A DNA stretch of 64,000 nucleotides from Rheinheimera salexigens (GCF_001752395.1 NZ_MKEK01000001.1:1363259-1427258); one strand, 5' to 3'; positions 8,003 through 17,315 are shown, numbered from the stretch's first letter. A program made the numbers and translations. Notes: generated from the letters alone by a model not told the origin.

Positions 8003-9925
8003 ATGTTGGCATTTTTATTAGGCTTACCGAGGTATATTAAACGCGCTATTTCGGTGTTTGCCGATATTGTGTTTTTAACCTGTTCCTTGGTGGGTGCCTT
8101 TGTTTTAACACAAAACAATACAATGCAAGATGTGCCTGGGATTGCGTTTTCGTTTGGATTAGCTTTGCCATTAACGTTATTGCTGTTTACTAAATTGGGC
8201 TTATATCGAGCGGTGATCCGTTATATTGGCCAGCATGCGTTAGGGGCGGTTTTAGCGGGTATTGTTAGTAATGCTTTTATCCTTATCTTGCTGTTTAATA
8301 TATTTGGCGTTGAGGATAAAGGTAACTTAATTTTTGTTTATGCCATTTTAGCTTTAGTGAGCTCAGGCGGTATACGGCTTTTAGCCCGAATGTTTTTGGT
8401 GCAACGCAATAATGGCCATAAAGAGCGGGTATTAATTTATGGCGCTGGATCGTCTGGTCGGCAATTAGCGCAAGCATTAATGAATGGTGAACAATATCAT
8501 CCTGTGGTGTTTCTCGATGACGATACGACCCTACAGCGCTCCACTATTTTGGGCATACCGGTAGGTAACCCTGCATTGATTAATAGCTTAGTTAAAACTC
8601 ATAACGTTAGCCGTATTTTGTTAGCATTACCATCAGCTTCACGATCCCGCCGTCGAGAAGTACTTGATTCACTAGAGGAACTACCCATACCCGTACAGTC
8701 GATTCCGGGTATGAGCGATTTGGTCGATGGCACGATGCGAATAGACGAGTTGCAAGATGTAAAAATTGAAGATTTATTAGGCCGTGAGTCGGTAGAGCCA
8801 AAAACAAAACTGCTATTAGCCAACATTCGCGATAAAGTGGTAATGGTAACAGGTGCTGGGGGCTCTATAGGCTCTGAATTATGTCGGCAAATATTATTAT
8901 GTGAACCTAAAGCTTTAGTGTTATTTGAGCGTTGTGAGTTTAGTTTATATACTATTGAACAAGAATTAAGTGCCACAATAAAACAGCAACAATTAGAGGT
9001 TAAATTGATGCCTATTATGGGGTCGGTGCAACGACGTGAACGCATGCAGTCGGTGATGACAGCTTTTGCGGTAGATACGGTTTATCATGCTGCGGCGTAT
9101 AAGCATGTGCCACTAGTCGAATATAATATTGTTGAAGGCGTTATTAATAATGTTTTTGGTACTTGGTATGCCGCTGAAGCAGCTATTGCCGCAAATGTTG
9201 AAACCTTCGTACTCATTTCAACTGATAAAGCCGTTCGTCCAACTAATGTGATGGGCGCTTCGAAGCGATTGGCTGAGTTAGTATTGCAATCATTAGCAAA
9301 ACGGCAGTCGACAACACGATTTTGCATGGTGCGGTTTGGCAATGTTTTAGGCTCAAGTGGCTCGGTAGTGCCGTTGTTTCGCGAACAAATTCGTCGTGGC
9401 GGCCCTGTAACCGTTACCCACAAAGATATTATCCGCTATTTTATGACCATACCCGAAGCGGCACAATTAGTGATCCAAGCTGGCGCTATGGGCGAGGGTG
9501 GTGATGTATTTGTATTAGATATGGGTGAGCCTGTAAAAATTGCTGACCTAGCCAGACGGATGATCCACTTAATGGGCTTAGAAGTAAAAGACGAAGTGCA
9601 CCCAGGTGGTGATATTGAAGTGAATTACTCTGGTTTACGACCTGGCGAGAAGCTCTATGAAGAGCTGTTAATTGGTGATAATGTACGCCAAACCGAGCAT
9701 CCACGTATTATGGCCGCCGATGAAGTGTGCTTAACTTGGACACAAATGGAAAGTATATTGTTGCAGTTAGACAGCTACTGTAATAGTTTCGCTGTACAAA
9801 AAATTATTGATTTATTACACGAAACGCCGACTGAGTTTAATTATTCTGAGCATACAGATTTAGTTGCAAAGGCTAGAATAGCCTCGGTAGTTGATATTAG
9901 TGACAAGCTGCCGAGGGAGGCGTGA
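8003..9925 (+). CDS. WbpM/FlaA1-type UDP-GlcNAc C6 (4,6-)dehydratase, membrane-anchored
   Basis: A 640-residue polysaccharide enzyme of the WbpM/CapD family. Hydrophobic N-terminal helices (about residues 15-130) anchor it in the inner membrane. A first nucleotide-binding domain has GAGSSG at 147-152; the catalytic SDR domain has TGAGGSIG at 283-290 and STDKAVRPTNVMGASKR, where Met417-xxx-Lys421 replaces the usual Tyr-xxx-Lys, as is characteristic of this family. Known members remove water from UDP-GlcNAc to give a 4-keto-6-deoxy sugar. With the reductase and initiating transferase upstream it likely supplies a QuiNAc- or FucNAc-type sugar. Confidence 0.92.
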   Translation: MLAFLLGLPRYIKRAISVFADIVFLTCSLVGAFVLTQNNTMQDVPGIAFSFGLALPLTLLLFTKLGLYRAVIRYIGQHALGAVLAGIVSNAFILILLFNIFGVEDKGNLIFVYAILALVSSGGIRLLARMFLVQRNNGHKERVLIYGAGSSGRQLAQALMNGEQYHPVVFLDDDTTLQRSTILGIPVGNPALINSLVKTHNVSRILLALPSASRSRRREVLDSLEELPIPVQSIPGMSDLVDGTMRIDELQDVKIEDLLGRESVEPKTKLLLANIRDKVVMVTGAGGSIGSELCRQILLCEPKALVLFERCEFSLYTIEQELSATIKQQQLEVKLMPIMGSVQRRERMQSVMTAFAVDTVYHAAAYKHVPLVEYNIVEGVINNVFGTWYAAEAAIAANVETFVLISTDKAVRPTNVMGASKRLAELVLQSLAKRQSTTRFCMVRFGNVLGSSGSVVPLFREQIRRGGPVTVTHKDIIRYFMTIPEAAQLVIQAGAMGEGGDVFVLDMGEPVKIADLARRMIHLMGLEVKDEVHPGGDIEVNYSGLRPGEKLYEELLIGDNVRQTEHPRIMAADEVCLTWTQMESILLQLDSYCNSFAVQKIIDLLHETPTEFNYSEHTDLVAKARIASVVDISDKLPREA

Positions 9926-9987
9926 CTTGCTGCTTTTTTGCTGTGACAATAGTGCAATACAAGTGGTTACAAGCATCTAATATGTAT

Positions 9988-10016
9988 GGTAACTAGCTTG
10001 TTAAACAAGTGGTCAC
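9988..10016. repeat. modular hairpin repeat, copy 1 (short)
   Basis: GGTAACTAG, then the self-complementary CTTGTTAAACAAG, then TGGTCAC. The outer words are the reverse complements of the CTAGTTACC/GTGACC spacers in the longer copies at 14308-14400 and 20515-20585, while the stem differs. Confidence 0.65.
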
Positions 10017-10122
10017 TATTTTTAAAGGATTTAACCTTTATTGGTTGAGTAATTTGTTGGTTTAGTTTAGTCTAAGCAGTAATTGTAAATTGTAAATTAT
10101 AAATTGGCATAAGGATTGAGTA

Positions 10123-10458
10123 ATGAAAAAATTAGTTATTGCTGCTACAGCATTGTTGTTATCTTTAGGTGTTAATGCACAGCAAGCTGGTGGTGCTGAT
10201 GTTCAACAACACACAATTGGTGGTGTTAAAACCTCTAATATCGTTGCTGGTGGAGTTGCTGCTAGTGTTTTAGTTGCTGTCATAGCTAACAGTAAAGGTA
10301 CTTCGTTACCAGATACTGGATTAGTGTGTGGTCCTGGTGAAGTTAAAACAGATGATGGTTGTGTAACTGTAACGACTACAGCGACTTCAACTACCACAGG
10401 CACAGTAACTGGTACAGCTACTGGTACAACCACTGTTACTGTTACAAATACTTTTTAA
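10123..10458 (+). CDS. GfcA/YjbE-like small exported Thr-rich protein
   Basis: A 111-residue secreted or periplasmic protein. A signal peptide (KKLVIAATALLLSLGVNA) ends near residue 19. A Gly/Ala/Val segment follows (IVAGGVAASVLVAVIA), then a CGPGEVKTDDGC motif with two cysteines, and a C-terminal tail (81-111) in which 18 of 31 residues are Thr. Size, composition and its place directly upstream of gfcB, gfcC and gfcD homologues match GfcA/YjbE of group 4 capsule and Yjb exopolysaccharide operons, whose function is unclear. Identity rests mainly on position; sequence in this family is weakly conserved. Confidence 0.75.
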   Translation: MKKLVIAATALLLSLGVNAQQAGGADVQQHTIGGVKTSNIVAGGVAASVLVAVIANSKGTSLPDTGLVCGPGEVKTDDGCVTVTTTATSTTTGTVTGTATGTTTVTVTNTF

Positions 10459-10471
10459 TATATTTCTTATT

Positions 10472-10501
10472 AAAAAAAAGCCGCCTATAGGCGGCTTTTT
10501 T
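10472..10501 (+). terminator. intrinsic terminator between gfcA and gfcB
   Basis: GCCGCC-TATA-GGCGGC stem (10480-10485 / 10490-10495) extended by A/T pairing and followed by a T-run. Placed inside the gfc operon, it probably sets a high gfcA to gfcBCD transcript ratio by partial read-through. Confidence 0.88.
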
Positions 10502-10592
10502 ATTGTGTAATTGTTTAGATTAAATATATTAAGTAAATAACTGCGCTGTATTTAATTAGTTTAAAATTCACTTTAAATAGGTTGGATGAACA

Positions 10593-11303
10593 ATGACTTT
10601 GCTGAATTTTTTGGGATGCACTGCATTAATATTTGGTTTAACTGGTTGCGCGGGTACTTATCATTCATATAAAGATACCTTGAAATTAGCATTTACGACA
10701 CAGCCTGATGCTAGCTTAAGTTATGAAGAAGTTACTCAAGCCAAATTTGATTTTTTATATGTGTCTCATGGCGATAGACCACAAAGTGTTATGGCGTTAA
10801 TGTTTATTGAACAAGGCCAATTAAAGTGGGTCTCTGCTGATGAAGCAATGTTAATTACTGAAAATGGTCGTATTGTTAAAACCTTAGGTTTTGAAAATGA
10901 TCTATTAAATGTTACCGCTGCTATTTCTGATCCTATTATTAATTGGCAACAGATTAGCCAACAAACTAGCTGGACACGCTTAGTTGATTGGTCAGCAGGT
11001 GAGTATGGGTATAGTGTAAACTCTAACTTTTCAGTACAAACGGGTCATAGTTTGCGCTTTTTTCAGCGCGATATTGCCGTGACAAAAGTGATTGAATATT
11101 TAAGCTATGATTCAGCCGCAAATTTCCTTCGTTTTGATCAAAACTGGCAAAATATATTTTGGTTTGACGCCACAAGTGGCGCGCTATTACAAAGCCAGCA
11201 GCAATTAGCCCCTTTTACCGAGCCAATGCAGTTAACATTTATTAGCGAAATAGCACGTGAATTAGCTAAGCAGCCACAGAGTTTGGAGAGCCCAGCTTTA
11301 TGA
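10593..11303 (+). CDS. GfcB/YjbF-family lipoprotein
   Basis: A 236-residue lipoprotein: the signal sequence ends in the lipobox LTGC with the lipidated Cys19 followed by Ala, so sorting to the outer membrane is likely. The mature domain resembles the YjbF/GfcB family (beta-rich, with paired tryptophans). GfcB-type proteins belong to polysaccharide secretion operons together with GfcC and GfcD; exact function is not established. The stop overlaps the gfcC start as ATGA, indicating coupled translation. A terminator lies upstream at 10472-10501. Confidence 0.85.
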   Translation: MTLLNFLGCTALIFGLTGCAGTYHSYKDTLKLAFTTQPDASLSYEEVTQAKFDFLYVSHGDRPQSVMALMFIEQGQLKWVSADEAMLITENGRIVKTLGFENDLLNVTAAISDPIINWQQISQQTSWTRLVDWSAGEYGYSVNSNFSVQTGHSLRFFQRDIAVTKVIEYLSYDSAANFLRFDQNWQNIFWFDATSGALLQSQQQLAPFTEPMQLTFISEIARELAKQPQSLESPAL

Positions 11304-12085
11304 TTAGTAAAATATTGAAAAATATAAAAAAAGTGTTTATTAGTTATTTTTTGCTTAGCTCCGGGTTAACTGTTCAAGCTAATGAAATCAATGAATTTGT
11401 AGCAGTACAGATTAATCAAAAGTCTTATCAGTATTCATTTGCTAATAAGAGCCTGGCACCACGTTTAACGGATGTGTTATCACCAGTGGCCTTAACTGAA
11501 AATTGGTATTGGCCTGTGTCGGCATTATATAATACTGATGACACTACTGCACAGTTATTACTGCAGCGAGTGCTGCAACAGCTTGACGAATTGCAGCAAG
11601 AATATGCTGCTGATATTGATAAGCAACAGGCAATTATCAGCATGGTTAGCCAAATAAAAAGTTGGCAGTTAGCTACAAGGGTATTTATACCTATTGAGTA
11701 TGATCTTGCTAGAGTAAGTGCCGAGTTTAATCCTAAGTTTATGCCGGGTAATTACCAATTGCGATTGTATAAGCGACCTTCACACATCACTTTGTTTGGG
11801 TTGGTGAAACAACCCGGAAAGAGTACGCATATAAATGCAGGAAATGTTAAACAGTACTTAACAGAATTTTCTTCTTTAGCTGCAGCAGATAGTAATACGT
11901 TATATCTAATACAACCTGACGGCAGTATTATCAAAGAAACGGTTGCTGCTTGGCAGCAGACTACAATTGAAGCTATGCCTGGAGCGCAATTATTTGTGCC
12001 TTTTAAACTTGGATTATTTTCAACTAGATGGCAGCGATTAAATCAGGACATTTTAGCATTAGCACGGCATAGGGTGCTGTTATGA
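11300..12085 (+). CDS. GfcC/YjbG-family capsule biosynthesis protein
   Basis: A 261-residue exported protein. The N-terminal hydrophobic segment (SYFLLSSGLTVQA) looks like a signal peptide. The later region LFGLVKQPGKSTHINAGNVKQYLTEF resembles the beta-grasp/SLBB-like domain of GfcC, and the C-terminal stretch fits the family's amphipathic helix region. E. coli GfcC is periplasmic and structurally resembles domains of the exporter Wza. Overlapping ATGA junctions link it to both gfcB and gfcD, so all three are likely made together. Confidence 0.83.
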   Translation: MISKILKNIKKVFISYFLLSSGLTVQANEINEFVAVQINQKSYQYSFANKSLAPRLTDVLSPVALTENWYWPVSALYNTDDTTAQLLLQRVLQQLDELQQEYAADIDKQQAIISMVSQIKSWQLATRVFIPIEYDLARVSAEFNPKFMPGNYQLRLYKRPSHITLFGLVKQPGKSTHINAGNVKQYLTEFSSLAAADSNTLYLIQPDGSIIKETVAAWQQTTIEAMPGAQLFVPFKLGLFSTRWQRLNQDILALARHRVLL

Positions 12086-14283
12086 AAAGTATGAATATTA
12101 GTAAAAAAACTTTTTCTTTAGCGACAGCTTTAAGCTGTTCCTTGTTTATAGTAAATAGCTATGCACAAAGCGATTCAGAGAGTGACGCGCAAAATAGTTC
12201 TGTAACAATTAAGCCTGTACAATTCGCTACTCTACAACAATCAGTTATAAAACCGCGCTCTTGGCAACAGCCTAAAGCGGGTGTGTCGCAAATGGCGCAT
12301 GGTGGTGTAGGGTTAATACAAACCCCTACTGCGCGTATGACTCCTGCTGGTGACATATCGGTGAATTATACCGATAATGAAGAGTATCGTTTCTGGTCGG
12401 TAAGTTTACAGCTATTCGACTGGATGGAGTCAACAGTACGTTACACCGATGTCCGGACTCGATTATACAGCCAATCACCTGGTTTTAGTGGTGATCAAAC
12501 CCTAAAAGATAAAGGCATAGATGTTAAATTTCGTTTATGGCAAGAGAGTAGTTATTTACCGCAAGTATCGGTAGGTTTTCGTGACTTTGGTGGCACCGGT
12601 TTTTTTGAAAGTGAGTTTTTAGCCTTTAGTAAAGCATGGTACGACTTAGATTTTCATTTAGGTATAGGATGGGGCTATTTAGGTAGTGCCGGTAATATAA
12701 GTAACCCGTTGTGTGAAATTAGTGATGGTTTTTGTCAGCGGCCTGGTGGTTTTAGTGGTGTCGGCGGTAAAATTGATTATCAACGGTTTTTTAAAGGCCC
12801 AGCCTCGGTTTATGGTGGTGTTGAATATCAGACGCCTTGGCAGCCACTGCGATTTAAGTTGGAATATGAAGGTAACGATTATAGCCGAGACAGAGCGGGT
12901 GAGTTAATTCAAGATAGCAGATGGAATATTGGTGCTGTATATCAATGGCGAGACTTTAGCTTTGATGTCAATTATCAGCGCGGTAACACCTTTGGCTTTG
13001 GCGCCCATTATAAGCTCAATTTACATAATGCAACCCAGATTAAGATTAAACCGGCAATGCGACCTACTGCGCAGCATATGCCAGAAATAAACAATATTTC
13101 TGATAATAATGCCTTATATAAGGCTTTATTTTCTGAAGCCGGTTTTATGTTACAAAATTCACGATTGACGGATGATGAATTTATTATTTATGGCCAGCAA
13201 TTATATTACCGTGATGACGCTGAAGCGACTGAACGTATAGGCAGAGTGTTAGTAAGTGAAATACCAAGCCATATCAAACGGATTAGAGTTGTAGAGTACT
13301 CTGGTAACTTAGCGATGGTAGAAAAAGTAATAGAGGTAGAGTCTTTTATTACTGCCGCGCGCTACGATGTATTACAACCAGATGTACGCTCAACTTATGT
13401 ACGACAAAACCCCGATGCGGATGTATTAGCAATGGTGGATATCCCTTATTCAACGGGTTTCTATACTAGTATGGAAGCATTTTGGATCCAGACATTTGGC
13501 AACCCTGAAGCGTTTTATATGTATCAAGGCGGCGTATTTTTAGGGGGAGGTTATCGCTTAGGTGAAAACTATAGTATCAACGCTACTGCTAAAGTAACCT
13601 TGCTGGAAAACTTCGATAAGTTTAATTTTAAAGTTGATGCGCAAAATACTGATGTGCCACGAGTACGCACCTATATCCGAGAGTATGTGACCCGCAGCCG
13701 TGTGAGTATGGAAAATCTTTTTCTGCATTGGCAAGATCAGTTATCAACTAATGTATTTGGCCAAGTGTATGGTGGTTACTTAGAAACCATGTACGGTGGA
13801 GTTGGCGGTGAAATGTTGTATAGGCCGGTAGATAGTAATTTTGCTATTGGTTTTGATGTTAACTATGTGCAACAACGCTCGTATGAAAATGATTTCGATT
13901 TTTTTGATTATAAAGCTTTTACCGGTTTTGTGAATTTGTATTGGAAACCAGAAATACTGCCAAATACTCAGTTTACGTTTAATGTTGGTCAGTATTTAGC
14001 GAAAGACAAAGGTTTCACTATTGATGCGGCGAAACGATTTGATAGTGGCATTATTGTTGGTGCTTATGCGGCAATAACTAACTTATCAGCAGAGCAGTAT
14101 GGCGAAGGCAGCTTTACCAAAGGCTTTTATGTTTCGATACCGTTTGATTTGTTCTCGTTAAAGCCATCTAAAGGGCGCGGTCGCTTACCTTGGGTGCCAA
14201 TTGCCCGTGATGGTGGTCAAATGCTGCATAAACCGGTTAACTTAATTGATGCGACAGAGAGCCGATCGCCGTTTTATGATTAG
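12082..14283 (+). CDS. GfcD/YjbH-family outer membrane exopolysaccharide protein
   Basis: A 733-residue YjbH-family protein, predicted to form an outer-membrane beta-barrel. The signal peptide ends near residue 29 (NSYAQS). The N-terminal motif GGVGLIQTPTARMTPAGDISVNYTDNEEYRFWSVSLQLFDWMESTVRYTD, reported here only as the block from about residue 75, is the family hallmark. The C-terminal half has alternating aromatic strands and ends FYD rather than a classic terminal Phe. It is the last gene of the gfc operon; the product likely helps export or anchor the polysaccharide made by the upstream enzymes. Confidence 0.87.
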   Translation: MKSMNISKKTFSLATALSCSLFIVNSYAQSDSESDAQNSSVTIKPVQFATLQQSVIKPRSWQQPKAGVSQMAHGGVGLIQTPTARMTPAGDISVNYTDNEEYRFWSVSLQLFDWMESTVRYTDVRTRLYSQSPGFSGDQTLKDKGIDVKFRLWQESSYLPQVSVGFRDFGGTGFFESEFLAFSKAWYDLDFHLGIGWGYLGSAGNISNPLCEISDGFCQRPGGFSGVGGKIDYQRFFKGPASVYGGVEYQTPWQPLRFKLEYEGNDYSRDRAGELIQDSRWNIGAVYQWRDFSFDVNYQRGNTFGFGAHYKLNLHNATQIKIKPAMRPTAQHMPEINNISDNNALYKALFSEAGFMLQNSRLTDDEFIIYGQQLYYRDDAEATERIGRVLVSEIPSHIKRIRVVEYSGNLAMVEKVIEVESFITAARYDVLQPDVRSTYVRQNPDADVLAMVDIPYSTGFYTSMEAFWIQTFGNPEAFYMYQGGVFLGGGYRLGENYSINATAKVTLLENFDKFNFKVDAQNTDVPRVRTYIREYVTRSRVSMENLFLHWQDQLSTNVFGQVYGGYLETMYGGVGGEMLYRPVDSNFAIGFDVNYVQQRSYENDFDFFDYKAFTGFVNLYWKPEILPNTQFTFNVGQYLAKDKGFTIDAAKRFDSGIIVGAYAAITNLSAEQYGEGSFTKGFYVSIPFDLFSLKPSKGRGRLPWVPIARDGGQMLHKPVNLIDATESRSPFYD

Positions 14284-14307
14284 TTGATTGAAGGGTGGTG
14301 ATTAGCT

Positions 14308-14400
14308 TGTGTTACAAGCAGTGACAAGTGACCGCAGCAAAGCTGCTAGTTACCGTTCGCTAGCGAACTAGTCACCGCTGCTCTAGGCAGCTAGTCACCC
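14308..14400. repeat. modular hairpin repeat, copy 2
   Basis: Spacers of the form CTAGTYACCG alternate with self-complementary inserts: CAGCAAAGCTG, TTCGCTAGCGAA and CTGCTCTAGGCAG, with CTTGTGTTACAAG at the left end. The spacers are conserved between copies but the inserts are not, while each insert keeps its pairing. This fills the gap after gfcD. Confidence 0.85.
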
Positions 14401-14408
14401 TTAACCTT

Positions 14409-15905
14409 TTATGTTTCTATTCTATTTCTGCCATTGGTTTTAGCGGCATACAATGCTTTATCGGCCGCTTTTATCAGTTGGCTAGGCTCGGTGTCTTTAT
14501 TAGCTACAACGCTGCAGCAACCTATGCTGACGGTTAGGTAGTTGCTGATATCAGAATGCTTATGTTCAATGGCAAGTTCGATTAATAGCTGTTGGATTTG
14601 CTTACTGACATTTACGGCATCTTCTAACGTGCTATCGGGCAGAATAAGCGCGAACTCTTCACCCCCATAGCGTGCTGCTATATCACCTTGCCGTTTTAAT
14701 ACTTTTGTTAAGCAAGTCGCTAACTGCTTTAACGCGTCGTCACCTGCTTGATGGCCGTAATGGTCGTTATACGGTTTAAAGCGATCAATATCCAACATAA
14801 CTAAGCTTAGAGGTGTTTCGCTACGGGCACTTCGGTGTAGTTCTTGCTGTAAGCATTGATCAAATTGCCGTCGGTTGGCGATACCGGTTAAGCCATCTTG
14901 CATGGCTTGTTGTTGTAACTCGGCATTGGCGGTTAATAGCTGTTGTTGCATGCTTTGTAATGATCGGCGGTATGCAACGTTTTGCAACGTATTGGCGATC
15001 ATTTCACCCACTAGCTTTAAACGGCGTAAATCGTTGCTGGTCCATACTCGGGTGCGAGACACCATATCGCAGCCAACAAATCCGATTACTTTATCACCCG
15101 CGCGCATGGCGCAGCATAGAACTGAGCGGATATCTTCACGGTCGAACTCTTCTTTTTCAGCCTTAGCTTCTGCTGGTAATTGCGTGACGTCACTGACACT
15201 GAAGATAAAGTTATTTTGCATTATTTGATAAAAGTAGGGTAAGGCTTGTTGCGGTATTTGTTGTAGATTCTCTATATGCGATGTTACACCGTGCCGCACC
15301 CATTCGTTAGTATTGCTCATCTCAGTTAATTCGTTATTAAACTGAAATACATAAGCACGATCGGCATGACAAAACTCGCCAACAGCGGCTAAAGCATCAT
15401 TAATGTGCATATCAAGCTCATGCTCTTGCACATTAATTAATTCTGTAGAAATTAGTGAAATTAACTTATCAAAAGCTAAAGCTTCTTGTATCTCTTCGCT
15501 ATATAAAGCATCACTGGACTCAATCGTTGTTGGCTCGGTACGCTGTAAGCTAATAATAACGCTTTGATGTAGAGTAAATGGCAATGAGATTAAGCGACTA
15601 TGCATGTGATAGCTTGCAGCTTGCTTGGCAACTAACACGTGTTGGCTAATTTCATTACCACTTAGGGCTTGAATTAGTGGGTTATTAAACAAGCTATAGG
15701 GCTGTTGGGTATTTGTATTGCAAATAGCCGCGGCTTTTAGGGCGGCCATGCTAACCATGGCGGTTGCATTTTCAGGGCTTAAATTAAATAACCGCTGCGC
15801 CGCATTATTAGCAAAAATACTCGGGCTGACTAAATCTTTATACATTACCGGATAGGGTAGTGCTTCAAGTATTGGCCAAAAATGCGGCTGCTGAATCTCG
15901 GTCAT
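14409..15905 (-). CDS. GAF-GGDEF diguanylate cyclase
   Basis: A 498-residue cytoplasmic signalling protein predicted to make cyclic di-GMP. The N-terminus is PAS-like (residues 10-125), followed by a GAF domain (about 145-310; AYVFQF and SVLCCAMRAGDKVIGFVGCD blocks) and a GGDEF domain with an intact GGEEF at 414-418. The inhibitory site RxxD (RQGD, 405-408) sits exactly five residues upstream, so product feedback is likely. No membrane segment is seen. The ligand is unknown. It stands alone, on the strand opposite the gfc operon. Confidence 0.9.
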   Translation of the reverse strand: MTEIQQPHFWPILEALPYPVMYKDLVSPSIFANNAAQRLFNLSPENATAMVSMAALKAAAICNTNTQQPYSLFNNPLIQALSGNEISQHVLVAKQAASYHMHSRLISLPFTLHQSVIISLQRTEPTTIESSDALYSEEIQEALAFDKLISLISTELINVQEHELDMHINDALAAVGEFCHADRAYVFQFNNELTEMSNTNEWVRHGVTSHIENLQQIPQQALPYFYQIMQNNFIFSVSDVTQLPAEAKAEKEEFDREDIRSVLCCAMRAGDKVIGFVGCDMVSRTRVWTSNDLRRLKLVGEMIANTLQNVAYRRSLQSMQQQLLTANAELQQQAMQDGLTGIANRRQFDQCLQQELHRSARSETPLSLVMLDIDRFKPYNDHYGHQAGDDALKQLATCLTKVLKRQGDIAARYGGEEFALILPDSTLEDAVNVSKQIQQLLIELAIEHKHSDISNYLTVSIGCCSVVANKDTEPSQLIKAADKALYAAKTNGRNRIET

Positions 15906-15940
15906 ATTTCACTCTATTATCTATATATTTTATAACCTAA

Positions 15941-15984
15941 TAGTTTCAAGGGGTCAGAGTACTTGAAATTTAAGTACTTGAAAC
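15941..15984. repeat. GGGGTCAGAGTAC repeat at the end of tdk
   Basis: GGGGTCAGAGTACTTGAA followed by TTAAGTACTTGAAACT; the outer AGTTTCAAG/CTTGAAACT and inner arms are complementary. The repeat supplies the tdk stop codon and last codons. It belongs to the same family as the repeats at 17252, 17741 and 23052. Confidence 0.7.
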
Positions 15985-16608
15985 TTTAGCATTTGAATCT
16001 GCACTTATTGTTGGTTTTTCAGGCGACTCACTCTGCCAGACTAATTGTTTAAAGTGGGCACGACACATAGAGACATAACTTTCATTGCCGCCAATTTGCA
16101 CTTGGCTTCCGGCAGTAGCGGCATTGCCATTTTCGTCTAGACGTACCACAAAATTAGCTTTACGCCCGCAATGGCAAATAGTTTTAAGTTCGATAAGTTT
16201 ATCGGCCCAAGCTAATAGGGCATGACTGCCTTCAAAGGTTTCACCCAGAAAGTCGGTGCGTAAGCCAAAGGCAAGTACGGGCACATCAATATCATCAACC
16301 ACGGTGGTTAATTGGCGTACTTGCTGCTTAGTTAGAAATTGCGCTTCATCGATTAAAATGCAATGTAAGCCGGTACGGGCTTTAATTTCGCTAATATGGG
16401 CGACGAAATCGAATTCGGGATTAAAAATATGCGCATCCATGCTTAAGCCGATACGCGAGCTGACTTTGCCGATGCCAAAGCGGTTGTCTAAAGAGGCAGT
16501 GTATATCACGACTTGCATGCCGCGCTCTTCATAGTTATACGCACTTTGTAATAAAGCGGTCGATTTGCCAGCATTCATTGCTGAATAATAAAAATACAAT
16601 TGCGCCAT
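15970..16608 (-). CDS. tdk: thymidine kinase
   Basis: Type II thymidine kinase of 212 residues that phosphorylates thymidine with ATP in the salvage pathway. The P-loop is MNAGKST (residues 11-17); the DEAQF block and two zinc-binding cysteine pairs ([10 protein letters not shown] and the C-terminal CRAHF region) are present. The frame is open to 16764, but the family start [17 protein letters not shown] corresponds to the ATG at 16608, with AGGAA-like bases just upstream. The final few codons (VSST) lie in a GGGGTCAGAGTAC repeat, so the C-terminus was reshaped by repeat insertion. Confidence 0.95.
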   Translation of the reverse strand: MAQLYFYYSAMNAGKSTALLQSAYNYEERGMQVVIYTASLDNRFGIGKVSSRIGLSMDAHIFNPEFDFVAHISEIKARTGLHCILIDEAQFLTKQQVRQLTTVVDDIDVPVLAFGLRTDFLGETFEGSHALLAWADKLIELKTICHCGRKANFVVRLDENGNAATAGSQVQIGGNESYVSMCRAHFKQLVWQSESPEKPTISADSNAKVSST

Positions 16609-16835
16609 TAATAATTCCTGATACTGCAGTTTTTTAGTGTTACAGATCGTGTATTTATAATAAAAATGATCTGGGATAAAGATGGCACAGTATAACAACT
16701 TAGGCCACTGAAATATAAAGCTTAGTAAGATACTAGTTATTATCTGTATCTTAATTATAAACAAACTAGCAACATAGGCTTAGCCGATTTATGCTGGTAA
16801 AGTTAAAGCATAAAATAATAACCTTAGGATAAAGC

Positions 16836-17252
16836 ATGGAAAAATTAATTTTACTGCCTGTTTTCGCGCAAGTACTGCTTACCAGTATTGTGATGATTTT
16901 AATGGGTAAACGCCGGATTAAAGCCGCAAAAGCTAAAGAAATTAGCATTACAGCCTTTAAAACCATGAACTTAACTGGTGCCAACGAGCAGGTTATTGCA
17001 ACCAGTCGCAATTTTGATAATCAATTTCAAATGCCAATGCTGTTTATATTCAGTGTACTGTTTGTATTGCAATCAGGGCTAGCTGATTTAGGTTACGTGC
17101 TTCTGGCCAGTGCTTTTGTCGTGTTACGCATTTGGCATACCATAATTCATATTGGCAGTAATAAAGTGCGTTTGCGTTTTAATGTGTTTTTGCTCGGCTG
17201 TGCAGTGTTGTGGGTGATTTGGTTAAGATTGGCGTGGCAGTTATTTTATTAA
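16836..17252 (+). CDS. MAPEG family membrane protein
   Basis: A 138-residue inner-membrane protein with about four hydrophobic helices. The segment MNLTGANEQVIATSRNFDNQFQMPMLF and the following AFVVLRIWHTIIHIGSN block match the MAPEG family (membrane-associated eicosanoid and glutathione metabolism). Bacterial members may have glutathione transferase activity, but this one's substrate is unknown. AGGAT stands just before the ATG. The gene ends at the left arm of a 21-bp inverted repeat that could act as its terminator. Confidence 0.85.
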   Translation: MEKLILLPVFAQVLLTSIVMILMGKRRIKAAKAKEISITAFKTMNLTGANEQVIATSRNFDNQFQMPMLFIFSVLFVLQSGLADLGYVLLASAFVVLRIWHTIIHIGSNKVRLRFNVFLLGCAVLWVIWLRLAWQLFY

Positions 17253-17301
17253 AAAAGGGTCAGAGTGATTTAACTGTATTTAAATCACTCTGACCCTTTT
17301 T
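17252..17301. repeat. 21-bp inverted repeat of the GGGTCAGAGTG family
   Basis: Perfect arms AAAAAGGGTCAGAGTGATTTA (17252-17272, given here as 21 bases split: AAAAAGGGTC + AGAGTGATTTA) and its complement at 17281-17301, with loop ACTGTATT. The A/T ends make it a plausible bidirectional terminator. It resembles RAYT-associated repeats. Confidence 0.88.
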
Positions 17302-17315
17302 AAGATGACGCACTG

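Noticed and set aside
10203..10433. Val-rich frame antisense to gfcA
   Set aside because: It simply mirrors the Thr/Val repeat of gfcA.
14813..15228. Two + strand frames opposite the GGDEF gene
   Set aside because: Shadow frames with no start signals or recognisable content.
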